NCBI GenBank assembly: GCA_902589825.1
Contig: CACIUL010000021.1
Coordinates: 1 to 47,675 of the forward strand
Direction: 5' to 3'
Source: an uncultured Verrucomicrobiota bacterium
Lineage (GTDB): Bacteria > Verrucomicrobiota > Verrucomicrobiia > Verrucomicrobiales > DEV007
Length of the DNA: 47,675 nucleotides
Shown: positions 1-8,095 of the stretch, in pieces
How positions within the stretch are numbered: the first letter of the stretch is position 1
How the letters are laid out: each line of letters opens with the position of its first letter
Position numbers and translations under genes: made by a program
The notes under the pieces: generated by a model
Database searches by the model: none
Seen by the model: only the letters and a program-made list of their open reading frames with translations
Told to the model about the DNA's origin: nothing

Positions 1-594
1 TTGGTCTTCTTTTGTCCGTAATTCGTTACGAAACATACTGTGCATCCCATAGCGCTCGTGGGTGTAGTAATCGATACCGGTATTCACGAAGCCGTAAAAT
101 TCGTCAAATCCACGCGATGTGGGCAGATATCTGCGGAGTGCTCCCAAATCCCACTTTCCGTAAACGGCACTTTTGAATCCCTTTGGCTTAAGCATTGTCG
201 GGATCATGACCTCACGTTGATCCATGCCGCCTATCCATTCCCATGTGGTCTCGTATTCCTCCCTTGATTTGTATTGATAGCCGTAGTCGGGGGCCTCATT
301 GCGGATCATGTCATGTATACCGTTGCGTTGAGGGTAACGTCCGGTCATCAGGCTACCGCGGGAGGGAGTGCATGCTGGCCAACTTACGTAGAAGTTGGTC
401 AGGCGTATCCCCTCCCTGGCAAGGCGGTCAATGTTCGGCGTGATAATATCCGGATTGATGAGTCCGATGTCGTTATAGCCCTGGTCATCGGAGACAATCA
501 ACAGGACATTGGCGGGTGGAAGTGCCGAGGATTCAAGGGCAAGTAGCGGGGAGAAGAGGAAGAGGATTTGCCACGGGATTTTTTTTCTGCTCAT
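1..594 (-). CDS. Sulfatase, N-terminal part (cut by left window edge)
   Basis: Secreted type I sulfatase that would hydrolyse sulfate esters, probably of algal or host polysaccharides; substrate unknown. The 198 visible residues start with a signal peptide (MSRKK, then a hydrophobic stretch to about residue 24), followed by the metal-binding SDDQG (D36, D37) and the formylglycine motif C75-T-P-S-R79. The usual GKWHLG motif reads GKWDLG here (K147 kept, His replaced by Asp at 149). The C-terminal half lies beyond the window. The ATG at 594 is chosen because it begins the signal peptide. It is transcribed away from cdd. It needs a formylglycine-generating enzyme, not seen here. Confidence 0.93.
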   Translation of the reverse strand, partial: MSRKKIPWQILFLFSPLLALESSALPPANVLLIVSDDQGYNDIGLINPDIITPNIDRLAREGIRLTNFYVSWPACTPSRGSLMTGRYPQRNGIHDMIRNEAPDYGYQYKSREEYETTWEWIGGMDQREVMIPTMLKPKGFKSAVYGKWDLGALRRYLPTSRGFDEFYGFVNTGIDYYTHERYGMHSMFRNELRTKEDQ

Positions 595-714
595 GTTTAG
601 TGGGTGGACCGGAATTCGTGGACAATGTTTCCCGAAAAGGGGATCCCATCAAGTCCATGGAAAAGAGGATTAATGCTTTTGATCAACTTGATGCAGGGGT
701 AGCTTGCAGGCCTG

Positions 715-1254
715 ATGACAACGATTACCCTGCCTGCAATTGAATCCGGAGAAGCCTGTCTTGCGACAGGTTCCGGCAAGCTCCGTGTTCCCGGTTATTT
801 GCTGGAGGAGAAATCAGTCCAGGTAGACGAGCAGATGGCTGAGCAACTCGTTTCTGCAGCACGGAGTGCTGCGGATGGTGCCTATGCGCCCTTTTCAAGG
901 TTTCGCGTTGGTGCAGCCGTGATAATGAAAGATGATCCCGGAAAAAGAATTTTTGCCGGGTCAAATGTGGAGAATAGTTCTTTCGGCGGCACGATTTGTG
1001 CCGAGCGTGCGGCGATAGTCGGTGCCTCGGCGCAGGAGTTTCGCAAGATCAGCCTTCTGGCCGTTTCAACTCCGGCCACATTGGAAATGCCCCTCAGTCA
1101 ACGTTCGCCTTGCGGTTTGTGCCGGCAGGTGATCAGGGAGTTTGCCGATGAGGATACGCTGATTATCTGTGATTCAGGCGAAGAGGGCTTCCTGGGTGAT
1201 GTTCTCGATATTGAGAGGCTCCTGCCTTTTGGGTTCCGGTTCGCTAAACAGTGA
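715..1254 (+). CDS. cdd: Cytidine deaminase
   Basis: Deaminates cytidine and deoxycytidine to uridine and deoxyuridine in pyrimidine salvage; cytosolic zinc enzyme. The zinc and catalytic motif CAERAA and the second motif PCGLCRQ are both intact, and FRVGAAV and NVENSSFG bind substrate in the family. From ATG 715 the protein is 179 residues, about 40 more than the usual short bacterial form. An internal ATG at 835 (residue 41, MAEQLV) would give a normal 139-residue protein. Neither start has a convincing ribosome binding site, so the N-terminus is uncertain. The gene converges on the thioredoxin-like gene at 1284. Confidence 0.9.
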   Translation: MTTITLPAIESGEACLATGSGKLRVPGYLLEEKSVQVDEQMAEQLVSAARSAADGAYAPFSRFRVGAAVIMKDDPGKRIFAGSNVENSSFGGTICAERAAIVGASAQEFRKISLLAVSTPATLEMPLSQRSPCGLCRQVIREFADEDTLIICDSGEEGFLGDVLDIERLLPFGFRFAKQ

Positions 1255-1283
1255 TTGGCTTTCGCAAGTTTGCCTGAAAATCT

Positions 1284-2459
1284 CTAAGGATTTTTGTCAA
1301 CCATGGGAAGGGCTTCAAAGGCAGCCTGAAGAGGAATCTCCCTGAATGAACGATTCGTCGGGTTGTAGCGTGGATAGATTCCGTCAAATATGCCGCGAAG
1401 TGATTGCGGCATGGACCGGGTTTTGCTGTAGGTGAGGACGATCTCGATGTCACCTTCGTAAGAAAAGTCATCCGGTCCCTCGTCGGTCAGGATGATCCTG
1501 CCGGTTAAAAGGGCATAGCGCATGTTGTTAAAAGTGCCTGCGGGTTCCAGGGTCAGGTTGCCCTTGATCCTGCTGATCCGGTAGACTTGTTTTGTCTGTG
1601 GGTCGGTGCGTTCCATGACTCCTGGCGGATACACCTGGGATAGCCATTTCTTGAGTAAGGATGCCTCAATGTTTTTTTCCCGGTCCGGGTATGCAAGGGG
1701 CTTCCAGTCATTCCTGGTCAGGTTAACAGCCTCTACAACGGGGGCACGGTATGCCCTCATGCGCTCTTCAAGCAGGCTGATGAATACCCGCATCCCCGAT
1801 CGACCGGGATCGGGCAATTTCAGTGGGTGCTCTTCTGTCGGCGTGCCTGCCAGGTGCAATTCAGCAGTGGCTTTTTGCAGTTCGCGGGCTGTGTAGTCAC
1901 CGAGCGATTCATGCCTTTGCCCGTTCGGGAAGGATTGTCCGCCCATGCGGCGGAAGCCATCAAACCAGTGAACAAGGTTCCCCTTGGCATCAAGGACTGC
2001 CAGATCAACATTGCTCTGTTTTCCGCGCAATCCGGGACCGTTGCCACTCTGTCGGCCAAACTTCTCGCGCCAGACTGTGCGCACGGCATCGGGAAGGTCA
2101 GGGTCATTGCGGTGTCCATGCCAGGAGGCGGCAATAAAGGGGCGCAACAGGCTAACCACCTGGGGATCGATGAGCGAGGCCCCACGGACCTGCGTGGCGG
2201 TGGCTCAGCAGTGGCCCGAGGACAGGTCCCCATACTTGGCGTGGATGATGACCAAAAACACCGGGCGGTTTTCCTTGAGAGCCCTTGACTGTGCTTCCTC
2301 AAGGGAGGGAGCCCAGTCAATTCGATACATCGCGAGATCCTTTTCCCCGGGTCGCAACTCAGCATAGCGCTTGAGTGCGGATTCCACTTCGGAAGTTTGC
2401 GCACCGATAACGGTCATTGCCAGCATTGATAAGGCCAGGAAAGCCAGGAACTTTTTCAT
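1284..2459 (-). CDS. Thioredoxin-like exported protein with in-frame TGA (candidate selenoprotein)
   Basis: One continuous reading frame of 391 sense codons interrupted by a single TGA at 2207-2205 (codon 85). Before it are a signal peptide (MKKFLAFLALSMLAMTVIGA) and a thioredoxin-like strand (RPVFLVIIHA) leading to SSGHC. After it the frame continues as ATATQVRGASLIDPQVVSLL and later VDLAVLDAKGNLVHWFDG, a pattern typical of thioredoxin-fold strands. The TGA directly follows Cys84, so decoding as selenocysteine would give a Cys-Sec pair about where redox motifs sit in this fold. A GGUC-loop hairpin lies just downstream. A good ribosome binding site (AAAGGA) precedes ATG 2459. Alternatives are a nonsense mutation, or restart at GTG 2159. 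No family name recognised. Confidence 0.6.
2182..2197 (-). promoter_or_regulatory. Candidate bacterial SECIS hairpin
   Basis: Read on the minus strand, CCACG-CAGGUC-CGUGG forms a perfect 5-bp stem with a 6-nt loop starting 7 nt after the TGA at 2207-2205. Two further C-G pairs are possible below a bulged G. The loop contains GGUC, the sequence recognised by SelB in E. coli fdhF, and it lies 14 nt after the TGA, slightly closer than in fdhF. This is a structural match only. It depends on selenocysteine machinery not visible in this window. Confidence 0.45.
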
Positions 2460-2461
2460 TT

Positions 2462-2519
2462 CTATCCTTTCGTTTTGTTGGGGTTGGCAACATCAGGGCT
2501 GCCTTGTAAGAAAGGATAG
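2462..2519 (-). promoter_or_regulatory. Inverted repeat enclosing the ribosome binding site of the TGA-containing gene
   Basis: CTATCCTTTC (2462-2471) and GAAAGGATAG (2510-2519) are perfect 10-bp inverted repeats separated by 38 nt. In the minus-strand mRNA the downstream arm is GAAAGGATAG just before the ATG at 2459, so it contains the Shine-Dalgarno sequence. Pairing with the upstream arm would hide the site. The loop can form a smaller GGCA/UGCC hairpin. It could be a translational switch, inferred from sequence only. Confidence 0.5.
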
Positions 2520-2611
2520 TGCCTTGATCATTACCACAAGGTTATAGGATAAAAATACCGCACAAGCAGGACATTGCCGGCAGGGAATTTCAGACCTGTT
2601 AAATGCGTGGC

Positions 2612-3670
2612 TCAGCTACGGGAAGTTGCCGGGTTTCCGGCCAGCCTTCCCGCTATTTGATGGAAGGCTTGAGCGGTCTCACTGCTTCCGAGTGCCACCG
2701 GGATGCCGGTGTCTCCCGCTTCCCGGGTTTCCATTTCTATGGGAATCTTGCCGAGAAGGGGGACTCCTAGGCGAAGGGCTTCTTTTTCTCCCCCGCCTTC
2801 ACCAAATATTGCGTATTGTGTGCCGTCGGAAGGGCAGAGGAAACTACTCATGTTCTCGATAACCCCAAGGATGGGGACATTGACCTTGGCAAACATTGAG
2901 GACGCCTTGCGGGCATCAATAAGGGCGATTTCCTGGGGAGTTGTCACGATAACGGCACCATCGAGTGCGACTGTCTGGACCACAGTTAACTGGATGTCCC
3001 CGGTTCCTGGGGGCAGGTCAATGACGAGGTAATCAAGTTCCCCCCACGCGCATTCGCGAAGGAACTGCTGCGTATACCTCGTTGCAAGCGGACCGCGCAC
3101 GATGACCGGTGACTGGTCATCGAGGAGAAACCCCATTGACATTAACTTGATACCATGAGCCTCAATGGGAATAATCTCGTTTGCCTCGGTTGCCATTGGC
3201 CGGGTGTCTTCCTTGCCGAACATCAGGGCAATGCTCGGTCCATAGAGATCACAGTCACAGAGCCCGACCCTCGGGGAGCCTTCCGCCTTGGAGAGGGCTA
3301 CTGCGAGGTTTGCCGCCACGGTGGACTTGCCCACTCCACCTTTACCTGATGCGACAGCGATAATTTTGCCGATGCCGGGTATGGACGCCTTTTGTACCAT
3401 GCCATCTTCAGCTCCTCTTTCCGGCGGATTTACAACCTCAAAATCCAGTGTGACATTTCCGGCACCTTCCATTTTGGAGAGTGCATCCTGGACCTCGGAA
3501 TGTATTTGCCGGGCAATGGCGGGATCCCTTGTTGCAAGCTCCACCTTGACGGTAATGTCAGTGTTTTCAATTTGGATTGATTTAACGAGGCCAAAGGAGA
3601 CGATGTCCCTGCTGAAACCCGGGTAGTTGATCGTGCCAAGGACATCCCGCACGTTGCTTTCATTAATCAT
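2612..3670 (-). CDS. Mrp/ApbC/NBP35-family P-loop ATPase (Fe-S carrier type)
   Basis: Cytosolic P-loop ATPase of the family that carries Fe-S clusters to target proteins. It has an N-terminal MIP18/DUF59 domain (about 1-80), then the deviant Walker A GKGGVGKST (109-117) and the family signature DLYGPS. The C-terminal C-x-x-C that binds the bridging cluster in ApbC is not complete: the site reads FLCPSDG, one cysteine only. A different Cys pair occurs at GLCDCDLYGPS, where most homologs have DAD. The start is ATG 3670 (MINESNVRDVL), which matches the family N-terminus; a longer in-frame extension to 3823 looks spurious. It lies 79 bp downstream of rpoN on the same strand. Length 352 residues is normal. 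Confidence 0.9.
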   Translation of the reverse strand: MINESNVRDVLGTINYPGFSRDIVSFGLVKSIQIENTDITVKVELATRDPAIARQIHSEVQDALSKMEGAGNVTLDFEVVNPPERGAEDGMVQKASIPGIGKIIAVASGKGGVGKSTVAANLAVALSKAEGSPRVGLCDCDLYGPSIALMFGKEDTRPMATEANEIIPIEAHGIKLMSMGFLLDDQSPVIVRGPLATRYTQQFLRECAWGELDYLVIDLPPGTGDIQLTVVQTVALDGAVIVTTPQEIALIDARKASSMFAKVNVPILGVIENMSSFLCPSDGTQYAIFGEGGGEKEALRLGVPLLGKIPIEMETREAGDTGIPVALGSSETAQAFHQIAGRLAGNPATSRS

Positions 3671-3749
3671 TGGAAGAGCTTTCTTGGAAGTAGTGCCAAT
3701 TGAATAGAGTCGTGAATATGCGCGTTTTTGTTGCCTTGCCAAGGGGCTC

Positions 3750-5168
3750 TTAATAACTGCGCCGCAGGTGGCTGGGGAGGATGTCAAGCTCGTCACGATA
3801 TTTGGCGACCGTGCGCCGGGCAATTTTAATTCCTTGATCAGAAAGCTTTTTCACAATCTTGTCATCACTGAGAGGAGTTCTGGGATCCTCCGCCTTTACA
3901 AGGAGCAGGACTTCCTGCTTGACGCTGGTGTTGCTCATGGCAGCTCCCGTCTCAGTCTCGTATCCTGACTTGAAGAAATATTTCATCTCAAAAACTCCCC
4001 TTGGCGTGGCGATATATTTACCCGCAATAGCCCGGCTTACCGTGGTTTCATGGACGCCAACCACTTCAGCCACTTGCGCCATGTTCATGGGGTGAAGATG
4101 AGCGACACCCTTGTCCAGGAAATCACGCTGACGCTTGACGATTTCCTCGGCAATGCTGCGAATTGTCTCCTGTCTCTGCTGGATGCAACGGATAAGGAAC
4201 TTGCCGGCCCGGATTTTCCCCATGATGTAATCCTTTACTTCCGGACTGACCTTGCCACCAGACATCATGTCCTTGTAAGTATTGCTGATCCTGAGGTGGG
4301 GGACATTGTCATTGTGAATGACTACGAGGTAATCTTCCCCGTCACGATTGACACTGATATCCGGTGTAATGAACTGGTTACTTGAGGAGGAGAATGAGCT
4401 TCCCGGCTTAGGGTTCAGGGTCGCGATAAACTCTGCAGCGGCGGTGATTTGTTCAGGGCTAACGCTGAGTTTTCGGGCAATTAGCGGATAGTGTTTACGG
4501 GCGAGTTCGTCAAGAAAACGGTCGACGACACGGTATTCAAGGCTATGGGACTTACCGAGTTTCTGCAATTGGATCAATAGGCACTCGCGCAGGTCCTGGG
4601 CTGCCACACCAACCGGGTCAAAGGATTGCAGCAAAGCCATTGCTTCACTCAATTTGGCCAGCGGCAACCCGCTCTCGAGGGCGATATCCTCGATGCCCTG
4701 GGCGAGGAATCCGTCCTGGTCGAGATGGCCGATCAACGTGAGGGCAAGATCACGGATTTCCCCATGTGCTTCCGATGTGGAAAGTTGTCCGAGGAGGTGT
4801 TCGGACAGTGTCTCGGCCTCGACAAGCGAGTCCATCATGTGCTGCCGTGCCTTTTCCAGTTCCTGGGTTTGCGATGAATTTGAGCGGTTGTGCTGCATGT
4901 CATCGCGCCAATCTTCATCAAGCCTGGATAATTCTTCGAATTCCTCATCAGGTTCCCGCTCTTCATCCCCGAGCTTTTCCTTTTCCCGGGCATCGTCCAC
5001 GGCTTCCTCTTCCAGGACAGGATTTTCTGCAAGTTCCTGGCTTACCAGGTGATTAAGCTCAAGGGCTGTTGCCTGAAGGATCGAAAGGCTCTGCTGCATC
5101 TGCGGGGCAAGCTTTTGCCGCAGATCGAGTGTTTGCCTTTGGGATTGATGAAGTTGCTGTGTTGCCAT
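3750..5168 (-). CDS. rpoN: RNA polymerase sigma-54 factor
   Basis: Sigma-54 directs RNA polymerase to -24/-12 promoters and needs AAA+ activators. The glutamine-rich region I (QKLAPQMQQSLSILQ) is followed by an acidic region II (DDAREKEKLGDEEREPDEEFEE). A core-binding domain and helix-turn-helix (AQVAEVVGVHETTVSRAI) follow, and the RpoN box ARRTVAKYR lies near the C-terminus. Length 472 residues is typical. ATG 5168 (MATQQLHQSQ) is preferred over an upstream TTG at 5192; neither has a clear ribosome binding site. No sigma-54 activator is encoded in the window. Confidence 0.96.
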   Translation of the reverse strand: MATQQLHQSQRQTLDLRQKLAPQMQQSLSILQATALELNHLVSQELAENPVLEEEAVDDAREKEKLGDEEREPDEEFEELSRLDEDWRDDMQHNRSNSSQTQELEKARQHMMDSLVEAETLSEHLLGQLSTSEAHGEIRDLALTLIGHLDQDGFLAQGIEDIALESGLPLAKLSEAMALLQSFDPVGVAAQDLRECLLIQLQKLGKSHSLEYRVVDRFLDELARKHYPLIARKLSVSPEQITAAAEFIATLNPKPGSSFSSSSNQFITPDISVNRDGEDYLVVIHNDNVPHLRISNTYKDMMSGGKVSPEVKDYIMGKIRAGKFLIRCIQQRQETIRSIAEEIVKRQRDFLDKGVAHLHPMNMAQVAEVVGVHETTVSRAIAGKYIATPRGVFEMKYFFKSGYETETGAAMSNTSVKQEVLLLVKAEDPRTPLSDDKIVKKLSDQGIKIARRTVAKYRDELDILPSHLRRSY

Positions 5169-5274
5169 TGAAACGTTGTTCCAACACGACAACTTTGCCT
5201 TAAGCGGGGGGTGGATTCAAGCAGGTTCCTTGCCAACCTTGTCTAAAAAATGCAATTCCTTTGTGAGACAAGCG

Positions 5275-6528
5275 CTATGGGGTGCGCTTCTGCAGGGCTT
5301 CGATGCGTTCCATTACCGGAGGGTGGGAATAGTTCATGAAGACATAGAAGGGATGCGGAGTCAGGTTGCTGAGGTTGTCAGCGGAGAGCTTTTTCAATGC
5401 GGTAACCAGGGAAGAGGCTTCACCGGTCACTTCAGCCGCGTAGGCATCCGCCTCGAATTCATTGCGTCGGCTGAGAATGCTCATGACCACGGAAAGGACC
5501 TTGCTGATCGGCTTGAAAAGCATGGCGAAAAAGAGAAAGGAGCAGTAGACAGCCGGCGGCATGATGCCGAAGGCTGCAGAGAGTTGTTCGTTTTGAATGA
5601 AAAGGTTGAGAAGAAAAAAGAGGATTCCTGTCTGCAGGATACCAATTACCATTGTTTGAATGATATGCTTTTTCTTGAAGTGTCCGATTTCGTGGGCAAG
5701 GACAGCCACAAGCTCGGCAGTGGTATGGTTCTCTATGAGCGTATCATAGAGGGCAATCTTCTTGTTTTTCCCGAACCCGGTAAAGAAGGCATTTGATTTG
5801 CTGGAGCGCTTCGACCCGTCCATTACCGAGAGCTCGGTAAGAGGAAACTGGCATTTATTTGCCATGGTATTGATGGAATCCTTCAACTCGCCATCCTCAA
5901 GCGGTTCGAACTTATTGAATAGCGGCAGGATGATTGCGGGAGCCAGGTAAGCCATCAGCAGAGAGAATCCCGAGAGGGCTGCCCATCCCCATAACCATGC
6001 CTTTCCCTCCAGAAATTCACTGGAGAACAACCAGAGAAGCAGGGCCAGTATTGGTCCTCCCAGGATGACTGCGAGAATTCCACCCTTGATTTTGTCGGTG
6101 AAAAATGTCCGCATCGTTGTCTTGTTGAACCCAAACCGGTCCTCGATCCTGAAGGTGTTATAGAGGTCAAAGGGAAGGGTGAGGATCTCATTGGCGACAA
6201 AAAGAATCCCGAAAAACAGCAATCCCGTGGTGACATCCCCATGCCCCCATGCACTGATGGTGGAGTTCAGCCAGGGGAATCCTTCCATCAGCCAGAATGT
6301 CAGGAACAATACAAGGCCGTATGTCGACTCCAGGAAGCCAAAACGGGTGGTGGTACGCGTGTAGTCCTGCGACTGCAGATATTTCCCGGCGTCAAAGACA
6401 TCACCGAATGCTTCCGGCAGTTCCGGTTTCAGTGCCTTCAGGTTGAACCATTCCGATACCAGGTCGAGGAGGAATATAATGATTACTGCGACAAGGATAA
6501 TCCAGAAGTATAGGTTGTATTCGAGCAT
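5275..6528 (-). CDS. M48-family (Ste24/CAAX-protease-like) membrane metallopeptidase
   Basis: Integral membrane zinc protease. The zinc site H279-E-I-G-H283 and the third ligand in NEFEADAYA (about E357) are intact. Several hydrophobic helices lie before and after the catalytic region, and the N-terminal Ste24-type domain is present (417 residues). In bacteria the role is probably membrane-protein quality control; the substrate is unknown, and prenylation is not implied. The ATG at 6528 overlaps a 19-bp tandem duplication filling the gap to the upstream dus gene. No Shine-Dalgarno is visible. Confidence 0.93.
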   Translation of the reverse strand: MLEYNLYFWIILVAVIIIFLLDLVSEWFNLKALKPELPEAFGDVFDAGKYLQSQDYTRTTTRFGFLESTYGLVLFLTFWLMEGFPWLNSTISAWGHGDVTTGLLFFGILFVANEILTLPFDLYNTFRIEDRFGFNKTTMRTFFTDKIKGGILAVILGGPILALLLWLFSSEFLEGKAWLWGWAALSGFSLLMAYLAPAIILPLFNKFEPLEDGELKDSINTMANKCQFPLTELSVMDGSKRSSKSNAFFTGFGKNKKIALYDTLIENHTTAELVAVLAHEIGHFKKKHIIQTMVIGILQTGILFFLLNLFIQNEQLSAAFGIMPPAVYCSFLFFAMLFKPISKVLSVVMSILSRRNEFEADAYAAEVTGEASSLVTALKKLSADNLSNLTPHPFYVFMNYSHPPVMERIEALQKRTP

Positions 6529-6565
6529 TTTGGAAAAGGGAACGAATTTTGGAAAAGGGAACGAA
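6528..6565. repeat. Perfect 19-bp tandem duplication before the M48 start codon
   Basis: The unit TTTTGGAAAAGGGAACGAA occurs twice in direct succession (6528-6546 and 6547-6565). It lies between the stop of the dus gene (6576) and the ATG of the protease gene (6528 on the minus strand), and the proximal copy supplies the A of that ATG. It looks like a recent slippage or duplication of the leader. Confidence 0.95.
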
Positions 6566-6575
6566 TCAAGTGGGC

Positions 6576-7595
6576 TCAGGCTGCGACATATTTGCCGTCT
6601 CCGGAAGCGGCCTTTGAATGATGATTTAAATATTCTCCGGCGATATCCTCCAGTTCGCCAAGAGATTCAACCCTGCACAGGGCGGCGCGCAGGCGTTTTC
6701 CCGCGGGCAGTCCCTTTGTATAGGCCATCAACCGTGAGCGCATGGCCATCATGGTCCTGCATTCATTGCCGTAGCGCCCCCAGGCAATGGCTTCCCTGCA
6801 ATGGCGCGTGATGAGCTTCCATCTCTCTGTATTTGATACTGGCTCGGGATGCTGGCCTGTCTCGAGGTAATGCTTGGCATCACGGAAGATCCAGGGATTT
6901 TGCATGGCGGCTCGGCCTATCATGACTCCCTGCACTGCAGTTTGCGTTTTGCGCTGCTCGACGTCGAGACCGCAGTGGATATCACCATTACCCACGACAG
7001 GTATGTTGGCGGAGCGTGCGCAGGCATCAATGATGCTCCAGTCTGCCTCACCGCTGTAACCCTGCGAACGTGTCCTGCCGTGTACGGAAACCGCGGAGAT
7101 GCCACAGTCTTCCAGTATACCGGTTACCTCGACGGCATTGATCATGTTGCTGTCCCAGCCGATACGTATCTTTCCTGTAACCGGAACCTGGTCTCCGACT
7201 CCGGCAACTACTGCCGATGCGACTTCTGCCAATGCCGGGCAATTGCGCAGCAGTGAAGAGCCCCCGTTTTTTGATACCACCTTATTGACCGGGCACCCGA
7301 AGTTCAGGTCAATAAAGTCGGGTTGTTTCCAATCAATGACTTTCTTTGCGGCTTCCGCCATACGGTGGCCGTCTGCGCCGAATAACTGAACTCCCACCGG
7401 GCGCTGGGCATCGTCGAATTCAGTATATTTACGAGTGCGATCGTCGCGCCGGATGATGCCTTCCGAGGATACGAACTCGGTGACCATGACATCCGCTCCG
7501 AGTTCCTTGCATATTGAGCGGAATACCCGGTCTGTGATTCCGGCCATTGGTGCCAGATAGAGGGGAAATTTTCCTTTTGCAAACCAGGGTAACAT
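6576..7595 (-). CDS. dusB: tRNA-dihydrouridine synthase, DusB type
   Basis: FMN-dependent reductase that converts uridine to dihydrouridine in tRNA. The N-terminus LYLAPMAGITDRVFR and the active-site loop NFGCP (catalytic Cys101) are characteristic. VTGKIRIGWD, SVHGRTRSQGYSG and VVGNGDI form the TIM-barrel flavin site, and GVMIGRAAMQNPWIF the phosphate-binding end. Length 339 residues is normal. The exact subfamily is inferred from similarity to DusB. It is the first gene of a minus-strand pair with the M48 protease and diverges from the DksA-type gene. Confidence 0.92.
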   Translation of the reverse strand: MLPWFAKGKFPLYLAPMAGITDRVFRSICKELGADVMVTEFVSSEGIIRRDDRTRKYTEFDDAQRPVGVQLFGADGHRMAEAAKKVIDWKQPDFIDLNFGCPVNKVVSKNGGSSLLRNCPALAEVASAVVAGVGDQVPVTGKIRIGWDSNMINAVEVTGILEDCGISAVSVHGRTRSQGYSGEADWSIIDACARSANIPVVGNGDIHCGLDVEQRKTQTAVQGVMIGRAAMQNPWIFRDAKHYLETGQHPEPVSNTERWKLITRHCREAIAWGRYGNECRTMMAMRSRLMAYTKGLPAGKRLRAALCRVESLGELEDIAGEYLNHHSKAASGDGKYVAA

Positions 7596-7738
7596 GCAGT
7601 CGTGCGCTAAAGCTGGAGTTAAATTACTGCTTTATGGTGAGGTCGGCAAGTTGAGCAGGCCAGATCTGTTGCCCTCGAGGCGAACTGCAAGATTGACCTT
7701 GGCCTTGTCGATGCTTAGCAGTTTGCTTCAGTAAACGG

Positions 7739-8068
7739 ATGACTGATGAAGAAAAAACCGCATTGCGCGAGCGCATTCTTGAGCGCTCTGTCGAAGTTGA
7801 GGTGCGCATTGAGCAATTACGGGATGCCACGCAGCCGATTTCCCCGGACAAGGGTCTTGGCAGGTTGACGCGTCTTGAGGCCATGCAGGATAAGGGTGTT
7901 AATGAGGCAGCATTGCAGCGATTGCAGGATGAATCGGCCCGGCTTCACAATGCCCTGGTCAACATTATGCGGCCGGATTTCGGCCAGTGCAGCAATTGCG
8001 GAGAGGAGATTGCCATTGAGCGCCTGCAGGCACTGCCTGCAAGTACCTTGTGCATGGACTGTGCCTGA
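7739..8068 (+). CDS. DksA/TraR-type zinc-finger protein
   Basis: Small 109-residue protein with an N-terminal helical region (probably a coiled coil) and a C-terminal four-cysteine zinc finger C84-x2-C87...C105-x2-C108. Family members bind the RNA polymerase secondary channel and tune transcription with ppGpp. This one is shorter than E. coli DksA, and the acidic DxxDxA tip motif is not obvious, so the exact role is unclear. It diverges from dusB with a 143-bp gap and is followed 27 bp later by trhO. Confidence 0.8.
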   Translation: MTDEEKTALRERILERSVEVEVRIEQLRDATQPISPDKGLGRLTRLEAMQDKGVNEAALQRLQDESARLHNALVNIMRPDFGQCSNCGEEIAIERLQALPASTLCMDCA

Positions 8069-8095
8069 AGGATACTGGTCCTTTCACCACCCGAG

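Noticed and set aside
1284..2159. Separate gene starting at GTG 2159 downstream of the TGA.
   Set aside because: It is in the same frame as the upstream part, would lack the signal peptide and first thioredoxin strand, and has no ribosome binding site. Possible but less likely than one gene.
2205..2207. TGA as a sense codon through an altered genetic code.
   Set aside because: Many intact genes in the window end in TGA (for example actC, trhO-side zinc-finger gene, the Rieske frame), so TGA is a normal stop here.
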